64,000 nt of DNA from an uncultured Clostridia bacterium (GCA_947168885.1 CAMVNQ010000008.1:113207-177206), one strand, 5' to 3'. Counted from the stretch's first letter, positions 20,098 to 29,445 are shown. Notes: generated by a model from the letters alone, not told the origin. Made by a program: numbers and translations.

Positions 20098-20385
20098 TTT
20101 ACACTGGTCAGAAGTGTAAAGGCAATACCGCACAAATAGACGCACGCTCTTTGTGCGGTATTGCCTAAAACCGGTCTGTCTCCTCAACTGTCTCATCTGT
20201 CATATATGAATGTCCCCGTCCGGGATCTCTGAAATATCCCGCGCCATGCTTTTTTAGCGCAGTTCCCGGTACTTGATCTGCTGTAAAACACGCAGAAGGC
20301 ACGTTTTGCAGCGATCCCGAATCCTGTAAAAAGGATTTGGGAAAACAACTGCCAGCCGGCAGTCGTTGAGGACATATTTATTATA
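20098..20385 (-). promoter_or_regulatory. Structured 5' leader and promoter of the surface GH51 gene
   Basis: A minus-strand -10 TATAAT lies at 20380-20385 with no good -35. Between it and the GH51 start (20071) are serial hairpins: 20345-20367 (CTGCC/GGCAG), 20320-20337 (AATCCT/AGGATT), 20280-20312 (GCTG-AAAACG arms), 20220-20225 with 20264-20269 (CCGGGA/TCCCGG) enclosing a GCGC stem, a perfect 17-bp stem 20120-20136 with 20150-20166, and 20098-20120 (TTTACAC/GTGTAAA). No open reading frame explains it. Likely a leader RNA; ligand or mechanism unknown. Confidence 0.55.
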
Positions 20386-20589
20386 ACACATTTCTGTCCG
20401 TTTGGCTACATATAATGCGGATTTTTTGGTGAGAAGAGGTCGTCATTATAATATCGGCGTGTCAGAAAGCACGTGAAGATGCTCAGTCGGAGCCGTTTCT
20501 GTTCTGTCTGCGGCACGTTCGCGGCTCTACTTTTCGTGATTCGGAACACTGATGTCTCAGATACCGGAAATGTGCTGTCGCGCCACCCA

Positions 20590-20618
20590 TTGACACATAC
20601 TGTTTTATCGGGTATAAT
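20590..20618 (+). promoter_or_regulatory. Promoter of chromate-transporter gene pair
   Basis: TTGACA (20590-20595), 17-base spacer, TATAAT (20613-20618). The predicted start lies only about a dozen bases before the ATG at 20638, leaving just room for the GGGGTGA ribosome site. Confidence 0.75.
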
Positions 20619-20637
20619 GATTCCTTGGGGTGATCTT

Positions 20638-21195
20638 ATGAACATAAATCTTGATCTGTTCCTGACTTTCATGAAGATCGGGGCATTTACCTTCGGCGGC
20701 GGTTATGCGATGATACCGCTGATACAGCGTGAGGTCTGCGACAATAAAAGATGGCTGAATGAAGACGATATACTGGAGGTCGTTGCGATATCTGAGTCCA
20801 CACCGGGTCCGGTGGCGATCAATGCCGCTACCTTTGTGGGCAGACGCACTTCCGGAACGTTCGGCGCGGTGTGTGCTACGCTCGGTGTTGTACTGCCGTC
20901 ATTCATTATCATTTCGGCTATTTCCTTTGTCCTGAAAGCTTTTCAGGAGTCAAAAGCTGTGCAGTATGCCTTTATGGGTATACGTGCAGGCGTTCTCGCA
21001 TTGATACTCAAAGCAGTATATACCATGTTCATGGCCACGAAAAAACACGCTGTTTCCTATGTTATCATGGCAGCCGCGTTGGTGCTGACAGCTTTTCTGA
21101 AAATAGATGCGGTGTTCGTGATCATTGGCTGTGCAATATTCGGGCTTATATGGTCGCTGATATTCAGAAGGGAGAAGAGAGATGATATGGATTGA
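20638..21195 (+). CDS. Chromate transporter ChrA family, half 1
   Basis: 185 residues: one CHR domain with the FTFGGGYAMIPLIQ signature near residue 15 and ESTPGPVAIN near 60, and about five membrane helices. The start at 20638 is preferred over the longer open frame because GGGGTGA sits five bases upstream and the family signature begins immediately. Short CHR proteins work as pairs; the second half is encoded with a 14-base overlap. Transport of chromate is the family label; many Firmicute members have unproven substrates. Confidence 0.93.
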   Translation: MNINLDLFLTFMKIGAFTFGGGYAMIPLIQREVCDNKRWLNEDDILEVVAISESTPGPVAINAATFVGRRTSGTFGAVCATLGVVLPSFIIISAISFVLKAFQESKAVQYAFMGIRAGVLALILKAVYTMFMATKKHAVSYVIMAAALVLTAFLKIDAVFVIIGCAIFGLIWSLIFRREKRDDMD

Positions 21196-21748
21196 TCTGT
21201 TTCTGACCTTCCTGAAGATAGGGGCGTTTACCTTCGGCGGAGGTTATGCAATGCTCCCGTTGATACAGAGCGAAGTCGAGCGCCATGGCTGGCTTACGCA
21301 GGCTGAGCTGGTTGATTTCATGGCTGTAAGCGAAAGCACACCCGGACCGCTGGCAATCAATATGGCGACCTTCATAGGTATCAGAACCGGCGGCATTTTC
21401 GGGGCTGTTTGCGCAACACTCGGAGTAGTCCTGCCGTCTTTTGTCATAATTCTTATTGTAGCGAAGTTCTATGAGAAGTTCCGCAAGAGCCGTGCTGTTG
21501 ACGGAGTGATGTACGGTCTTCGTCCTGCGGTGATCGGTCTGATCGGTGCAGCGTTCCTGTCTGTCGGAATGACGGTATTCTTCCCAGGCGGATTTCAGAC
21601 CTCTGCTTTCGGCACGGCTTCGATATGGGTATCGGTTGGAATATTTGCACTCGGAGCTGTACTTGCCTTCAAAAAGCTGCACCCTATAGCGATCATAGGC
21701 ATTTCAGCCGTTATCGGCATTATTGCAGGGTATGCGCTTGGATTGTAG
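21182..21748 (+). CDS. Chromate transporter ChrA family, half 2
   Basis: 188 residues with the same CHR signature (FTFGGGYAMLPLIQSEVE; ESTPGPLAIN) and about six membrane helices. It overlaps the first half by 14 bases in another frame, so the two are translationally coupled and probably form a heterodimer. Nothing else in the neighbourhood points to metal resistance. Confidence 0.93.
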   Translation: MIWIDLFLTFLKIGAFTFGGGYAMLPLIQSEVERHGWLTQAELVDFMAVSESTPGPLAINMATFIGIRTGGIFGAVCATLGVVLPSFVIILIVAKFYEKFRKSRAVDGVMYGLRPAVIGLIGAAFLSVGMTVFFPGGFQTSAFGTASIWVSVGIFALGAVLAFKKLHPIAIIGISAVIGIIAGYALGL

Positions 21749-21917
21749 GGATATAAGGAACTGTCTGTTTTCGCCGCGATAGTTTACGGTTTACTGTGAT
21801 CTTTTTATCAGTATTTGCAGAAATTAGGCATATATGATATTGCAAACTGTGTGTTTGACTTTCTGCGCAAGTCATTATTTAATTTGTCGGTTACAGCCGA
21901 AAGAGGAGGAACAAAAT

Positions 21918-23276
21918 ATGCGCACGATACCCGATGAACTTAAAATATATGAGCTTTCAAAGCTCTGGAAGGAAGCTGAATACAATTTTGCGTTCTGGGA
22001 CAAGGTGAATATCGACTGGGACGGGGAATATAAAAAAGCACTCCCGCGAGTGCTTGCAGCAAAGGATGCTTATGAGTATTACCGTGAACTGAGGAAGTTT
22101 GCCGCCCTGCTTTGCGATGGGCATACAGATGTGTCTTTCCCGGAGTATGTGTGGCAGGACGCACAGTATTTTTCGGCTTTCCCGGTATATTTATTCAGGT
22201 TTGAAAAAGAAATTGCGGTAATATGCGTTTCGGAAGAATATAAGGACAGGATACCGCTTTACAGCATACTCAAAAAGATAGACGGCACAGATGCCGCAGA
22301 ATATGTCCGCGAGAACTGCTATCCCTATATCTGGCACGCCAATGAAGCCGCCTGCGGGAGAAATGCAATGACCGAACTGATGTACGGAAGAGCCGGAAGC
22401 AGCGCTTTGTTCACCTTTGAGAAGGACGGAAGAGAATCTGATATCACGCTCACAAGAGAGGATGCCACCAGGATCAGATGGTACGCCGAAACTCCCGCCG
22501 CGGCAGAGACCGGCAGCCGGCTTATAGAAAGCGGCGATTCCTACAAGATAGAAATGACCGGAGACGGCATCGCGGTTCTGAAGTTCTTTTCCTTTGCCGA
22601 CAATTCGATGCCGGATATAGTTTACGAACATTTTGACGAGCTTGCCGAAGCTAAGGCATACATAATTGATGTGCGTGGCAACACAGGCGGCAACAGCTTC
22701 AACGGACATCAGATCGCAGCAATGTTCATTGACGGCGATTTTCAGAATTTCAGCGGCGAGATGCAAACGTATCAGCCTACATACAAGGCGTGGGGTATGT
22801 TCAGAGATGATCTGAAAAATATATCCCCGTCCGAACTTGAAGAAAGATACACGGACGAGGAAAGTATCAGGGATTACAAAATGAGCCGGCATATTTATTT
22901 CGAGAGCGTGACCGAAAAAACCGAGAACCATGCCCCGGGGAAGCTGAACGGGCCGATAGCCGTGCTTATGAACGAGTACACCTTCTCGGCGGGCGAGGAT
23001 TTTGTAGATGCGATGAAAGCAAACACCGACGCGGTGTTTATCGGCAGTAACACCGCGGGCTCTTCGGGACAGCCGCTGTGCATTCCTCTTGAAAGCGGCG
23101 GCTGCTTCCGTATATGCACAATGAGGTGCATCGCTCAGAACGGTGAGGATATCTACAATAAGGGATTCGCACCCGATATAAGGGTGGAACGCAGTCTTCC
23201 GGATCATATCGAAGGACGTGACCCGGCTATGGAGAAAGCCCTTGCGGTATTGAAGGAAAAAGCGGGACTGAATTAA
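21918..23276 (+). CDS. S41 family peptidase-like protein, cytoplasmic
   Basis: 452 residues from the ATG at 21918, preceded by AGAGGAGGAACAAAAT. No signal peptide. The C-terminal half is an S41 (tail-specific protease) fold: AYIIDVRGNTGGNSFNGHQI and the nucleophile region MNEYTFSAGEDF with Ser357. The N-terminal ~190 residues are helical and lack a clear PDZ domain. Substrate unknown. The HIT-protein gene begins 13 bases after its stop, so the two are co-transcribed. A decayed copy of about 93 bases of this gene lies at 23763-23855. Confidence 0.85.
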   Translation: MRTIPDELKIYELSKLWKEAEYNFAFWDKVNIDWDGEYKKALPRVLAAKDAYEYYRELRKFAALLCDGHTDVSFPEYVWQDAQYFSAFPVYLFRFEKEIAVICVSEEYKDRIPLYSILKKIDGTDAAEYVRENCYPYIWHANEAACGRNAMTELMYGRAGSSALFTFEKDGRESDITLTREDATRIRWYAETPAAAETGSRLIESGDSYKIEMTGDGIAVLKFFSFADNSMPDIVYEHFDELAEAKAYIIDVRGNTGGNSFNGHQIAAMFIDGDFQNFSGEMQTYQPTYKAWGMFRDDLKNISPSELEERYTDEESIRDYKMSRHIYFESVTEKTENHAPGKLNGPIAVLMNEYTFSAGEDFVDAMKANTDAVFIGSNTAGSSGQPLCIPLESGGCFRICTMRCIAQNGEDIYNKGFAPDIRVERSLPDHIEGRDPAMEKALAVLKEKAGLN

Positions 23277-23289
23277 AGGAGACGATAAA

Positions 23290-23766
23290 ATGTGCCTGAT
23301 ATGCGACAGGATAAAAATGATAAAGGACGGAACAAATCCCTGGTTCGTCAAGGAACTTGATACCGGATATGTTGTGTTAGGCGATCATCAGCATTTTCAT
23401 GGCTACACGCTGTTTCTATACAAGCACCACGGAGACAAGTCCGAGCTGTTCCACCTTGACCCGACAGAGCGGGCGAGATTTCTTGAAGAAATGACGATAG
23501 TTGCCGAGGCTGTGTCAAAGGCATTCGGCGCGGAGAAGATTAATTACGAGCTTCTCGGAATGGGTGATGCACACCTGCACTGGCATTTGTTCCCGAGGGT
23601 GAGCGGTGATATTGAGAATTACGGTAATAACGGCAGAGGTCCCGTCTGGTGGTATCCTATGGAAAAGATGTATTCCGATGATAACAGACCCGGCGAAGGA
23701 CAGCTTACAGATATGAAATGCAGGCTGCTTGCGGAGTTGGAGAAGCCTTATTTTTCGGGAGCATGA
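23290..23766 (+). CDS. HIT family nucleotide hydrolase/transferase
   Basis: 158 residues. The histidine triad is clear near residues 97-103 (DAHLHWHLFPR). AAGGAGACGATAAA precedes the ATG. HIT proteins hydrolyse or transfer nucleoside monophosphate groups; the exact substrate cannot be told. It ends in the S41 gene remnant, which overlaps its stop. Confidence 0.93.
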   Translation: MCLICDRIKMIKDGTNPWFVKELDTGYVVLGDHQHFHGYTLFLYKHHGDKSELFHLDPTERARFLEEMTIVAEAVSKAFGAEKINYELLGMGDAHLHWHLFPRVSGDIENYGNNGRGPVWWYPMEKMYSDDNRPGEGQLTDMKCRLLAELEKPYFSGA

Positions 23767-23935
23767 CCGAAAAACCGAGAACCACGTCCCGGGAAAGCCG
23801 GACGGATCGGTTGCTGTGCTTATGAACGAATATACCTTCTCGGCCGGCGAGGAGCATTTCATATCGCATTCCTCTATGTCGCAGCAGATAAAGGCGCTTG
23901 AAGATGATTGGCTTTCTTTGAAACACGCTTACAGC
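23763..23935 (+). pseudogene. Composite remnant: S41 peptidase fragment joined to LysR helix-turn-helix fragment
   Basis: Bases 23763-23855 repeat the 22906-23000 segment of the S41 gene at roughly 80% identity (NHVPGKPDGSVAVLMNEYTF, then SAGEE), with a one-base deletion. They run straight into HFISHSSMSQQIKALEDD, typical of the LysR recognition helix. Neither part has a start or a complete domain. A product of old deletions. Confidence 0.7.
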
Positions 23936-23952
23936 AGACATCAGATAAAACA

Positions 23953-23990
23953 AACACGCTCTCCGACAGATCAATGCTGGAGAGCGTGTT
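23953..23990. terminator. Hairpin terminator between convergent genes
   Basis: A perfect 12-bp stem AACACGCTCTCC / GGAGAGCGTGTT with a 14-base loop. It ends the minus-strand S41 gene (24021-25820) and any plus-strand read-through. Confidence 0.7.
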
Positions 23991-24020
23991 CTCAGTCAAT
24001 GTTGTTTTGGAAGTATGACA

Positions 24021-25820
24021 TCACATCAGCCCGTCTATGTACTCAACAAGCTTCTTTCTGTCGTAAAAGCTCTCTTTCTTGCTCAGAGCATAGTCAACAG
24101 CAGCTCCTTCATCTACATCATAGAAAGAACCGTTCTTAAGGAAGCTGATACGATTGGAACTGGATGTTCTGAAGAGCGTACCCGTAGCCGTGCAGAGAGA
24201 AAGTACCGCACACGCACCGCCGCCGCTTGTCTGACCGATAAGGAACGCGTTGGAACTCTGCTTCAGTACGCTCGGAACAAGGTTGCCGCAGGAGAAGCTT
24301 GCGTCGGAGGTAAGGCAGTAAATGTTGAGGCCCTTGCCTGCGAGATGATCCTTGCTGTTGAACTTCTTGTCGAAGTTCGTGTCGGCATAGTATCTTGTAG
24401 TTACAAGAGCGCCTGTAAGTGTGTCCTCAAGGCTAATGTCCGCTTTTCCGAGGAGTGCGGCAACAGTATAGCACGCTGTGTCAATAGCTCCGCCGCCGTT
24501 GCACGAGAGGTCAAGAACAACATTCTTGACGGGGCTTCCCTTTCTGAGTATCTGCTGAACAGAGTAAGCCATGATACCGATAGTATCGTTAGGATTGTTC
24601 TCGGGAGCTGTCTGATAATAATCAAGTCCGGAAGCAAGACCGGCAATAGAGAACTGGTCGAATGTGATGAAAGCGGTGTCACCGACTTCTTCATATCCGG
24701 GAACTCCGTCGGGATAGAACTTTGCTCTTGCAGCAAGGAACTCATTTAAGTTATCGTTTGATGTATCAAAGCTAAGACCGTTGCCGTACTTTTTCCTTAA
24801 CTTTGCTGTAAGCTCTGAATCGGAAGCATAGCTGGGCATAGCGTATGACGAATGCTGATCGTCAAGGTAGTTGCTTATAAGTTTGAAGACCGCTCTATCC
24901 ATCTTTTCGGGGTCGCGGGAAAGAAGATCGGCTGCAAGTCCTGTTTCGAGGAAAAGCTCATTGAAACTTGAAATGTTGTGACGTTCTTTCAGACCGTAGA
25001 AATGGTCGAGCGCAAAGCAAAGCTCATTGTAGTTGTAAAGTGTAAGCGCTTTACTGAACTTCTTGGGCTTGTTCTTGTAGTACAGCTTACCGAGGGGAGT
25101 AAGTTCTCCGTTTGCTCTCAGAGAGGATCCATCCGCAGCCGTAATGAACACCGACTTTCCGTTGTAAAGCATACTCCTCATCACATTTTTGAGGAATATA
25201 TCGTTAAGGGTCTGTATGGGGAGATAGTAACCGTTGTCATCATTTACAAGGTCGATATCATACGCGTCAAGATCCAATGTTATGTATTTGCCGTAACGCT
25301 CGTTTGAAGCTTTGAGGTTGGTTTTAAGGTAGAGGTCTTTACCGTTTTCGTCCTTTAAGATCAGATTGTGACCGTCAACGAGTGTCTGATCGGTTTTGAG
25401 CTTGATGAATGCGTTATAATCAGAGAAGTAAATGCTGTTTTTGGTAAAATCTATCGAGCATAAATGGCCGTTCTCTCTTGTGAGAGTTACTGTATCGCCA
25501 TTGGTAGCAACATCGAACTTACAATCCGGATTGCCGTTTGCGACATAGTACTGAGCCATAACGCCTATAAAATCACTGATCTCAAGATAAGGAACATCGG
25601 TGCCGTTCGCGAAATAGATCGGAGACTTGATTTTAGTCTCCTTACTCTCGATATACCAGTTTACATTCTTTGAGGTCACCTTATCGGCCTTGGATGCCGT
25701 CGTGCTTACAGTGGTGGTCGTGTCCGCATACGCCGTAACATTGAGAGCGGTCGCTGCGGTCGTGAGCAGCATCGCACAGATAAGTGCCGCGCTTACGCTT
25801 TTCTTAAGTATCTTGTTCAT
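24021..25820 (-). CDS. Secreted S41 family peptidase
   Basis: 599 residues. Signal peptide (1-32, ending TAYA-D) and a Thr/Ser-rich linker to about residue 50. The N-terminal region (about 55-240) resembles a copper-amine-oxidase-N-like/stalk domain found on Firmicute exoproteins; the C-terminal region is an S41 protease fold with VVLDLSCNGGGAIDTACY and the serine-containing segment SDASFSCGNLVPS. Single gene with its own promoter (25897-25925). Substrate unknown. It is not closely similar to the cytoplasmic S41 protein encoded nearby. Confidence 0.82.
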   Translation of the reverse strand: MNKILKKSVSAALICAMLLTTAATALNVTAYADTTTTVSTTASKADKVTSKNVNWYIESKETKIKSPIYFANGTDVPYLEISDFIGVMAQYYVANGNPDCKFDVATNGDTVTLTRENGHLCSIDFTKNSIYFSDYNAFIKLKTDQTLVDGHNLILKDENGKDLYLKTNLKASNERYGKYITLDLDAYDIDLVNDDNGYYLPIQTLNDIFLKNVMRSMLYNGKSVFITAADGSSLRANGELTPLGKLYYKNKPKKFSKALTLYNYNELCFALDHFYGLKERHNISSFNELFLETGLAADLLSRDPEKMDRAVFKLISNYLDDQHSSYAMPSYASDSELTAKLRKKYGNGLSFDTSNDNLNEFLAARAKFYPDGVPGYEEVGDTAFITFDQFSIAGLASGLDYYQTAPENNPNDTIGIMAYSVQQILRKGSPVKNVVLDLSCNGGGAIDTACYTVAALLGKADISLEDTLTGALVTTRYYADTNFDKKFNSKDHLAGKGLNIYCLTSDASFSCGNLVPSVLKQSSNAFLIGQTSGGGACAVLSLCTATGTLFRTSSSNRISFLKNGSFYDVDEGAAVDYALSKKESFYDRKKLVEYIDGLM

Positions 25821-25896
25821 AGTTCTTCCTTCCCGAGGTTTTCCGCCTCATTTAATGGATTCGGAGATATGACCTGTCATGATCTCTACGCCTTAT

Positions 25897-25925
25897 ATAT
25901 TACCATAATCGGGTATATAAGTCAA
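25897..25925 (-). promoter_or_regulatory. Promoter of secreted S41 peptidase gene
   Basis: Minus strand TTGACT (25920-25925), 17-base spacer, TAATAT (25897-25902), about 70 bases before the ATG. The rest of the 25926-26083 gap shows no further gene. Confidence 0.6.
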
Positions 25926-26083
25926 TACGTTCGGTACAATTTGAGCCGTTCTATGCATTTTGTACGCATGGCTGGAAATAATGCTCCGTATCGGGCTATG
26001 CTCTTCCGGACGGCTTTTATTATGGACTCACCCGGCATATCTACAACAGACGTGCATGATTCGGCGCACCTATACCAAAGCGC

Positions 26084-26112
26084 TTGAATGTTTGCGGAGA
26101 ATATGTTATAAT
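26084..26112 (+). promoter_or_regulatory. Promoter of macrodomain gene
   Basis: TTGAAT (26084-26089), 17-base spacer, TATAAT (26107-26112). It leaves a leader of about 205 bases before the ATG at 26325, in which no clear structure was found. Confidence 0.6.
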
Positions 26113-26324
26113 TGATGACAGATAAAGATCCGAAAAACGGTATGGTATCAGGTTCGCCTCTCTATGCAGAAACGGACGAGGAGATATTTCCGGAAAGCGG
26201 TTCATAAAAGCATTTTATCGTCACAGGCAGCAGAAAAGGAATAAAACACCTGATCTGAATCAGAATTTTCACGCCATTAAGCAGCATATCCGATGAGTAT
26301 TTTGTTCAACAATGAGGTGACTCC

Positions 26325-27314
26325 ATGCCCTTTAAGATAATACGCAACGACATAACAAAATTCAAGGCCGATGCGATAGTGAATACAGCTAACCCCGAAC
26401 CTGTTATAGGCGGCGGAACTGACTCGGCAATATACAAAGCTGCCGGCTCGGACGAACTTCTCGCAGAGCGTAAAAAGATCGGCAATATTGCTCGCGGGCA
26501 GGCTGCGGTGACACCCGCGTTTGCTCTGCCGGCAAAATATATCATTCACACTGTCGGTCCCGCGTGGATAGACGGCGATCACGGAGAACGCGACATATTG
26601 CGCTCTTGCTATGAAACATCGCTTGAGCTTGCGTCGGAGCTGAACGCGGAAAGTATCGCATTCCCGCTTATTGCGACCGGAGTTTACGGTTTTCCGAAGG
26701 ACGAGGCGCTTCAGATCGCGCTTTCGGCAATACAGAAATTCCTGCTGACGCATGAGATGACAGTTACGATCGTGGTGTTCGACAAGGGCTCGTTCGAGTT
26801 GTCGGGAAAGCTGTTCGCCGGGATAGACGAGTACATCGACGAGCATTACGCCGCTGACACTGCCGATACAGAGTATCGGTTTCCCGGAATGAACAGCCGA
26901 AGCTATTATGAGCGCGAACGTTCGCATTTACCGAGGCAGCAGCAGAAAGATACAAGTCTTGATGAAGCGCTGAAAAATCCCGGCGAGAGTTTTTCGGATA
27001 TGCTGATCAGATTGATAGCCGAGCGCGGACTGACAGAACCGGAAGTCTATCACAAAGCTTTTATAGACCGTAAGTTGTTCTCTGCGATACGCTGTAAACC
27101 CGGCTACAAGCCGAAGAAGCAGACAGCGCTTGCGCTTGCGGTCGCCTTAGAGCTTGATATGCCGACAACGCGAATCCTGCTTGCAAAAGCCGGATATGCT
27201 TTTTCGGATTCCGACAAAACCGATCTTGTTGTTGAATATTTTATTAAACACATGCATTACAATATTATTGATATAAACCTTGCGCTTTACAATCACGGAC
27301 TTCCGGAACTGTAA
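26325..27314 (+). CDS. Macrodomain (ADP-ribose hydrolase-type) protein with helical C-terminal domain
   Basis: 329 residues. Residues 1-165 are a macrodomain with the ADP-ribose-binding elements ADAIVNTANPEP, GGGTDSAIYKAAG and IATGVYGFP. A charged linker leads to an all-helical domain (about 215-329; SFSDMLIRLIAERGL, FSAIRCKPGYKPKKQTALAL) that resembles an XRE-like helix-turn-helix. Expected activity is removal of ADP-ribose from proteins or O-acetyl-ADP-ribose hydrolysis. The next gene, 92 bases on, is an ADP-ribosylglycohydrolase, so the pair handles ADP-ribose together. Confidence 0.9.
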   Translation: MPFKIIRNDITKFKADAIVNTANPEPVIGGGTDSAIYKAAGSDELLAERKKIGNIARGQAAVTPAFALPAKYIIHTVGPAWIDGDHGERDILRSCYETSLELASELNAESIAFPLIATGVYGFPKDEALQIALSAIQKFLLTHEMTVTIVVFDKGSFELSGKLFAGIDEYIDEHYAADTADTEYRFPGMNSRSYYERERSHLPRQQQKDTSLDEALKNPGESFSDMLIRLIAERGLTEPEVYHKAFIDRKLFSAIRCKPGYKPKKQTALALAVALELDMPTTRILLAKAGYAFSDSDKTDLVVEYFIKHMHYNIIDINLALYNHGLPEL

Positions 27315-27406
27315 AAATGTCGTTTCCGAAACGACCCGTTTAATATTTTTCTGTGCTATAATGTGCCTGTAAGAACAAACAAACCGACTGCGAAAGGAGC
27401 AGATTT

Positions 27407-28324
27407 ATGTACGGAGCAATTTTAGGTGATATGATAGGCGCGCCCTATGAATTCGACAGGAGCCCTAAAACAAAGGAGTTCCCGCTTTTCAGCAGGAGTT
27501 CGCACTTCACGGATGACAGCGTTATGACTGTTGCGGTAGCAGAGGCTCTGCTTGACAGCAGGGGTAGATCCGACGACGAGATCAGAGCCGCACTTGTGAC
27601 ATCAATGCAGAAGTGGGGCAGAAAGTACCCGAACGCAGGCTACGGTGCCCGATTCTTCGGCTGGCTCGGTGCACGTGACCCGAAGCCTTATGGAAGTTAC
27701 GGCAACGGCTCTGCTATGCGAGTATCGTCGGCAGGCTGGCTGTCCGATACTCTGGAGGAGACCCGTCATATCGCCCGCCTCACAGCGGAAGTCACCCACA
27801 ACCACACCGAGGGGATAAAGGGCGCGGAAGCAGCTGCCAGCGCGATATTCATGGCACGTACCGGCAGCACAAAGAACGAGATTCGCGAGTACATCATTAA
27901 CGAATTCGGCTACGATCTTTCCCGTACCTGCGACGAGATCCGCCCGGATTACCACCATGTCGAAAGCTGTCAGCAGACCGTTCCCGAAGCGATAACGGCG
28001 TTTCTCGAAGGCGAGGATTTTGAAGATGTTATCAGAACTGCCGTATCTCTCGGCGGTGACTGCGATACGCTGACCTGCATCGCGGGCAGTATTGCGGAAG
28101 CGTATTATGGAATTCCGGATGAGTTCAAGGAAGAATGCAGGAAACGCCTGCCGGATGATATGCTTGAAATACTTGACAGATTTGAAAGCTGCGTTGACAG
28201 ACCGATGCACTCCGGTTTTGATTGTCCGGCTTATGGAACAATTCTTCCGGATGATGTTGTTGTTAAATATAATGAAGACGGGAAATTGACTTTCATTTTC
28301 CCTGAAAAAGAACAGCAAGAATAA
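27407..28324 (+). CDS. ADP-ribosylglycohydrolase (DraG/ARH family)
   Basis: 305 residues. Metal-binding aspartates are in place: GAILGDMIGAPYE at the N-terminus, FTDDSVMT near residue 37 and SLGGDCDTLTCIAGS near 215. The family cleaves ADP-ribose from arginine or serine side chains or from DNA/RNA ends. AAAGGAGCAGATTT ribosome site before the ATG. A TATAAT at 27357-27362 may be a weak own promoter. Confidence 0.93.
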   Translation: MYGAILGDMIGAPYEFDRSPKTKEFPLFSRSSHFTDDSVMTVAVAEALLDSRGRSDDEIRAALVTSMQKWGRKYPNAGYGARFFGWLGARDPKPYGSYGNGSAMRVSSAGWLSDTLEETRHIARLTAEVTHNHTEGIKGAEAAASAIFMARTGSTKNEIREYIINEFGYDLSRTCDEIRPDYHHVESCQQTVPEAITAFLEGEDFEDVIRTAVSLGGDCDTLTCIAGSIAEAYYGIPDEFKEECRKRLPDDMLEILDRFESCVDRPMHSGFDCPAYGTILPDDVVVKYNEDGKLTFIFPEKEQQE

Positions 28325-28366
28325 ATGTAAAGGAATAATTTCAGAACGAATATCTGCGAAGCAGGA

Positions 28367-28536
28367 TCAGTTTGCATCGGATATGATAACATAGATAATA
28401 TATCCGATGAGGACCTCTTCTTTTACATCGAAGCAATTCACTGTCTCAAGCTGCGGAACGTTTGCAGGAAATGCTGTCATAGCAATTTTCATATATGATT
28501 CATCAATGCCCGCAATCGTGAAAATGTGTGTGGCAG
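28367..28536 (-). pseudogene. Short unidentified coding remnant
   Basis: An open minus-strand frame without a good start upstream reads HIFTIAGIDESYMKIAMTAF and ends ...YIIYVIISDAN then TGA at 28367-28369. It has protein-like composition but no family recognised. It may be a 3' fragment of a lost gene, or a 41-residue ORF from the ATG at 28492. Confidence 0.3.
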
Positions 28537-28539
28537 CCC

Positions 28540-29445
28540 TTATTTATCGGCGGGAACAGCAATGCTGACTGCTTGTACTTTTACGCGGATGTCTGCGTGT
28601 GAGTGGCTTCCGCCGAACTCGCCGTCAAGAGTCCACTCAATGTCCCGGTCGGTATCTACGGTAAAGGATGCGGACTTCGAGTAAATTATGCCCGGAATGT
28701 CAAGGTTTCCTGTAATAAGCGCGTTCCTGATGCTGTCAAGCTCTATCAGAGACTTAGGTGCTTTAATGAACACACCCTCAATAAGTCCGTCGTCCATTTT
28801 GGCGCCGTGTGGAATGATCCCTTTGAGCGTCCCCACCGAAAGCGTATTGCAGGCCATTCCATAAATAAAATCGTCCTCAAACACTTTGCCGTCAAATCCG
28901 ATCCTGGCATGGACCGTTGATTCGCGGAAAGCTTTCGGGTCAAGGTTTTTCAGTACTTCAATAAAATACGCCGCTGAACCGAGAGCATTTTTCATCTTCT
29001 GATCGGTGGCATAGCTTACCTTTGTAAACATACCGAAAGCCGCAACATAAGAGAATACGGTGCCGTTGAACGAACCCGTATCAATCTCCCTGAAATTGCC
29101 GTCAACGATTATTTCCGCAGCCTCCTCCGGTATTTTGGGTATTCCGAGAGATGACGCGAAATCATTTACTGTTCCTGCCGGAATATAACCGCAGGGCATT
29201 TTTATCCCCGCTTCGTTAAGCCCGCAGAACATTTCGTGAAGCATACCGTCGCCGCCGCTTGCAACGACAGTATCATATTCGGCAGCGTGGTCACGGATAT
29301 AATTCTGTCCGTCCCGCTGCTCACTGGTAGGGTGAACAGTGACGTCATATCCTCCGCTCGTCAATCGACAGATTATCGGCGACAGCGACTGACCGATGAC
29401 TCCTTTTCCCGAATGAGGGTTATATACAAAAAGCAGTTTTTTCAA
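28540..29445 (-). CDS. Diacylglycerol/lipid kinase, YegS/DgkB family
   Basis: 301 residues from a TTG start with AAAGGAGGAACAGAC upstream. The catalytic-domain hallmarks are present: FVYNPHSGKG at the N-terminus and the nucleotide-binding SGGDGMLHE near residue 62, followed by the beta-sandwich domain (DDGLIEGVFIKAP, LDGEFGG). It phosphorylates diacylglycerol or a related lipid with ATP. Single gene with its own promoter at 29601-29630. Confidence 0.93.
   Translation of the reverse strand: MKKLLFVYNPHSGKGVIGQSLSPIICRLTSGGYDVTVHPTSEQRDGQNYIRDHAAEYDTVVASGGDGMLHEMFCGLNEAGIKMPCGYIPAGTVNDFASSLGIPKIPEEAAEIIVDGNFREIDTGSFNGTVFSYVAAFGMFTKVSYATDQKMKNALGSAAYFIEVLKNLDPKAFRESTVHARIGFDGKVFEDDFIYGMACNTLSVGTLKGIIPHGAKMDDGLIEGVFIKAPKSLIELDSIRNALITGNLDIPGIIYSKSASFTVDTDRDIEWTLDGEFGGSHSHADIRVKVQAVSIAVPADK

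Noticed and set aside
22191..23351. 386-codon minus-strand open frame
   Set aside because: Antisense to the S41 peptidase and HIT start; no domain or start signal.
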